Shown piece after piece: positions 61,206 to 64,000 of a stretch of DNA of 64,000 nucleotides. The first letter of the stretch is position 1; each line of letters starts with the position of its first letter. The notes beneath the pieces were generated by a model that was not told the origin of the DNA, searched no databases, and was given only the letters and a program-made list of their open reading frames with translations. Position numbers and translations under genes: made by a program. The stretch comes from Prorocentrum cordatum (taxonomy: Eukaryota > Sar > Dinophyceae > Prorocentrales > Prorocentraceae), in assembly GCA_963575745.1 (NCBI GenBank), contig CAUYUJ010015293.1, forward strand, positions 62,001-126,000. Reading direction: 5' to 3'.

Positions 61206-61396
61206 TCGGGCGAAGGGGGGGGGATAGCAAAGGGGGGGGTTGAGAATCAGCTCACGTAGCTGATTTTCCCGGCGCCTCCCGGCGCCGGAGGCGGCTATGT
61301 ATGTATCGAGGAATGGGCCCCTCGGTGAGGCCGAAACCAGCTGCATGCAGCAAATTTCGTACCCCCCCCCCTTTCCCAATCCCCCCCTTTCGCCCG
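61206..61396 (+). mobile_element. Family G element with terminal inverted repeats
   Basis: Left GGGCGAAGGGGGGGGGATAG; right, in complement, GGGCGAAAGGGGGGGATTGG. The interior has CAGCTCACGTAGCTGATTTT (itself palindromic) and ACCAGCTGCATGCAGCAAAT. Confidence 0.87.
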
Positions 61397-61740
61397 CGCG
61401 CGGGGAGGTGGGGAGCCCTGAGCTCCTGGCGACTCAACTTTTGCTTTCGAGCCGGGCCTCTTTTCGCTCCACATTTCGGGCCCCCGCGGGACCCTCACAG
61501 GTCGATGCGGCTCCAGAAACGGCGCAGGAGGATGGGATCTGGGGGGTCTGGTCCTCATCGTCTGCGATGTTGAACACTTTTTTTGCAGCGTCGGATCTCA
61601 GGGGGGGCGCTGCGCAAGGGGCGCGGGGCCGTGCGCGGAGAGCCGTGGCAGCAGCCGGCCGCCCCGCGCCCGGATCCAACAGGGAGGCCCGAGGGGGGGG
61701 CAGAAGAGGCGCCGGGGAGCCCAAACCTCCGAGGCTGCGG

Positions 61741-61919
61741 CAGGTTCGTGCCGCGTCGACAGCGTCGACCCCGGCGTTGGTTCCTGGCACCGCGGGGATC
61801 GTTCGACCCGGAACGATCGGCCGTTTCCGAAACGCCATATCGTTCAACATCCACCGGTTCTGGGCCGCCGGCGGCGCCCAACGTTGAACGCTGGCGGCGG
61901 GGTCGCCGCCGGTCGACAC
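61741..61919 (+). repeat. Family H repeat, copy 3
   Basis: GGCGTTGGTTCCTGGCACCG, GGATCGTTCGACCCGGAACG and CGGTCGACACG. An inverted GCCGGCGGC / GCCGCCGGT pair lies near the right end. Confidence 0.82.
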
Positions 61920-61959
61920 GGCGCGAGCCTGTACTGTACAGTGTGCTCTTCCTCGATGG

Positions 61960-62310
61960 AAGGCCTCCGGGGCCCGGCATCGGGCCCAGGGGACCATCAG
62001 ACATGGACCCGGGGCGGGACCTCCCAGACATGCGACGTCCCGATTTTTTCAGGACGGCGCCCCCTGCACGGTTTCCCCCGAGGCCGTAGGCGACCCGAGG
62101 AGGAGGAGGAGGAGGAGGAGGAGGAGGAGGTGGAGGAGGAGGAGGAGGAGGTGGAGGAGGAGGAGGAGGAGGACGGGTGGCCTAAGCCCTTCGGAGAAAC
62201 CCTCCAGCGCCCCCAGAAATCCGGACCCTTTCCCCGGGGCCGGCTTGTTCTCCCGCGAGTCGTTTTGTGATACGCTCTCGTGAGGCCTGGCGAGGACCCC
62301 CCCGTGCTGA
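61960..62310. repeat. Family E inverted pair with a (GGA)n tract between
   Basis: Plus fragment 61960-62045 (GGCCTCCGGGGCCCGGCATC, GGGGACCATCAGACATGGAC), then (GGA)n at 62098-62175, then a minus copy 62200-62310 (CCGGACCCTTTCCCCGGGGC, TCGTTTTGTGATACGCTCTC). Confidence 0.72.
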
Positions 62311-62385
62311 ACGTGGCCAACCAAGCCTCGCGCCCTGATTTCTGTTACGACGCGCTCATGTCTGGGACCTCTGGCCCTGACCTTC

Positions 62386-62865
62386 CAGAGTGCTAAAACA
62401 TAGCCCTCCGGACCTCTAGGACCTATCGGGGCCGCCTCAGACCTCGACTGGAATCAAGCTATCGAGGTCCTGGTGCTATCTTTTTAGCCCTCCCGGAAGG
62501 TCAGGGTGGGGCCGCGCACGGAGGCAGCATCCCGTCGGCGGACGTCCGGGAGGGTCGCCGATCGCCTCGCCGAGTGGTCCGACGGCTTTCCCGGCTCGTG
62601 CACAGGGCTCGGGCCTCCCGCGGCCGTGCCGCGCGGCGGCTCTCTCGGGCACCCCTCGGCGGGCAAGCAGAGCGCTCTCTTTCGACGAGGCGCGGCTGCC
62701 GGAGGGCACCCCCCGAGAGGCCCTCCGAGAGCCAGCGACCCTGACCTTCCCGTGCAACAAAAATAGCCCTCCGGACCCATGGACCTATCTGGGCTGCCCA
62801 AAATCTCGACTGGAATTAAGATGTCCTGGTGCTATTTCTTAGCCCTCCTGGAAGGTCAGGGGAGG
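62386..62865 (+). repeat. Family J: two direct ~115-bp units
   Basis: 62386-62505 and 62745-62865 share CATAGCCCTCCGGACC-type starts, TCGACTGGAATYAAG, GTCCTGGTGCTAT and TTAGCCCTCCCGGAAGGTCA. Each unit is bounded by inverted GACCTTCC / GGAAGGTC. Confidence 0.85.
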
Positions 62866-63350
62866 CCTCCCCTCACAGTGAGGACCATCACAGGCCTCGC
62901 CAGTGAGGACCATCATACAGTGGGGGCTCGGCCACAAGAGACCTCCGCAAGAAGCCCAACCCTGAAATCCGCGATGTGATCCATGACAATCCAAATCAGT
63001 CGATCGAAAATCGTCCAGATCTTTTCTGTGAGGCCCATCGAAATCCAAGAAACCCAGGGCACCCTGGCAAAATCCAACTGGTTTCTTGGCACGCGCCCCC
63101 ACTGTAGGCCTCACACGTATTGCGGCTGCCATCACAAGGGCCGCTTGGGTCGCCCTCTCCCACCAATGCACCAATACATTACGGCGTCAGTTGCCAATCG
63201 AGGGGGCCGAGGCCCTCCCTACGGCCCCTCGGCCAACGAAGACAGCCGTAGGGAGGGATGCCAACGTACCTCCACAACTCAGACCTCAATACCTGAAGGC
63301 GCCAACTGCAACCATCCAGCGTCTTCCTCCGTCCCCTGATCAATGGATGC
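62866..63350. other. Spacer, no gene recognised
   Basis: Doubled CCAGTGAGGACCATCA near 62875-62915. Otherwise mixed sequence without recognisable features. Confidence 0.4.
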
Positions 63351-63354
63351 CAGA

Positions 63355-63720
63355 GCTTTCTGGTCGCGACCGACGAGATCGGTGGCTGCCGATTCTACCT
63401 CGAATTCCAGCATCGGTCCCGGTCGCAACCGAAGAAATCGGACGTTCAATGATCTGGGTGCTCAGGGGCCCGGGCCGACGCCCCTCCGGGCAGCGGCTGC
63501 GCTCCCCGGGGCTTCCCGTCCTTCGCAGATCATTCGATACCGGATGATTTCGGTCGCGATTGGTATCCACCGACCGGAACTCCAGATCGGCCGCGACCGA
63601 TCGGTCCCAACCGACCCGTCGCAACCGAATCTGAAGCACACCAGTTGCGACCCATACGGGGATCGGAGGCAGGCAGCACATCGGTAGCGACCGATGACGT
63701 CGGCCGCGACCAAGTCATTC
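63355..63720 (+). repeat. Family K array (GGTCGCGACCGA)
   Basis: Recurrent CTGGTCGCGACCGACGAGAT, CGGTCGCAACCGAAGAAATC, CGGCCGCGACCGATCGG and GGTAGCGACCGATGACGTCG. Both orientations are mixed. Confidence 0.75.
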
Positions 63721-63854
63721 TGGCATCTAACGGTCAGGGTCCGTCGGGCCTCCCGGAAGCCTCCCGGCGACGCGGCCGGATCCGGGTGGCGCTCACCGCG
63801 CCCCAGGCCCAGCAGCGTGGCACGGCGACCAGGCTGCTGCTCTCCGTAGCATAA

Positions 63855-63970
63855 TTCTGGAGGGGCCCGAACCCAGAGGAAGAAGCGCACCCTCGCTTCC
63901 CAGACATCCGGCCGCTCCAATTCTTTTGTCGAGGCGTGGGCCCCCGAGGTCTGGACCGCTTCCCCATCAT
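63855..63970 (-). repeat. Family E-related repeat at window end
   Basis: CCAGACATCCGGCCGCTCCA, GTGGGCCCCCGAGGTCTGGA and CCGCTTCCCC. Confidence 0.65.
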
Positions 63971-64000
63971 TGAGCAGGGACCGACCGTCCCGGGATTCCT

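Overview
This window is nuclear genomic DNA of a dinoflagellate. The deciding evidence is two near-intact copies of the dinoflagellate spliced-leader (SL) sequence lying in the DNA itself, one upstream of each of the only two complete genes (16068-16089 and 17041-17062, minus strand). Such genomic 'relict' SLs arise when a trans-spliced mRNA is reverse-transcribed and reinserted. The intronless, head-to-tail, same-strand genes, the overall GC-richness, the extreme repeat load and possible GC-AG introns also fit. Placement below 'dinoflagellate' is inference: a GC-rich, repeat-bloated genome of the Prorocentrum type would match, but the sequence does not prove it.

Genes. Around 15.7-17.1 kb, on the minus strand, lie a mitochondrial-type 10-kDa chaperonin (HSP10/Cpn10) and an Ohr/OsmC-type organic hydroperoxide reductase with a likely mitochondrial leader. 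They are about 350 bp apart. Both products probably act in mitochondria, one in protein folding and one in peroxide detoxification. The best other coding segment is a 35-codon plus-strand exon of an OPR/RAP-like helical-repeat protein (29142-29246). Weaker candidate exons sit at 8868-8984(-), 17346-17395(-), 25395-25503(-), 30478-30621(-), 31276-31350(-), 31531-31688(-) and 58330-58650(+). The long predicted proteins made of poly-S/P/E/R/D/H/M/I are microsatellite translations, not genes.

Repeat landscape. 0-12 kb: trinucleotide tracts, two copies of a composite element (L) attached to (GGA)n, a 15-copy 131-140 bp minisatellite (4185-6117), and a cluster of short inverted-repeat elements. 12.6-13.7 kb: a CATA-type tetranucleotide domain. 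14-15.6 kb and 17.5-26 kb: GC-rich intergenic DNA with degenerate GGCCCAAGACGG 12-mer arrays and foldbacks. 27-28 kb: a ~228-bp satellite. 29.5-30 kb: (CA)n. 32-35.5 kb: GAT, GGA, CGATCCTCC and GCAAT/GTGGTGCAA arrays. 35.5-36.8 kb: a ~192-bp repeat. 37.3-38.35 kb: a ~69-bp satellite. 39-40.2 kb: the third L element between GGA tracts. 41-47 kb and 50-64 kb: dense MITE-like families (named A to S here). 48.07-49.53 kb: a ~78-bp satellite.

The recurring families have terminal inverted repeats or full foldback structure and no coding capacity, so any mobility would need proteins encoded elsewhere. Several are nested or consistently paired (B inside A; C beside D; E in head-to-head pairs), which gives a relative order of insertion. 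Family names are local labels; none was matched to a database. No rRNA, tRNA, CRISPR, phage or bacterial operon structure was seen.
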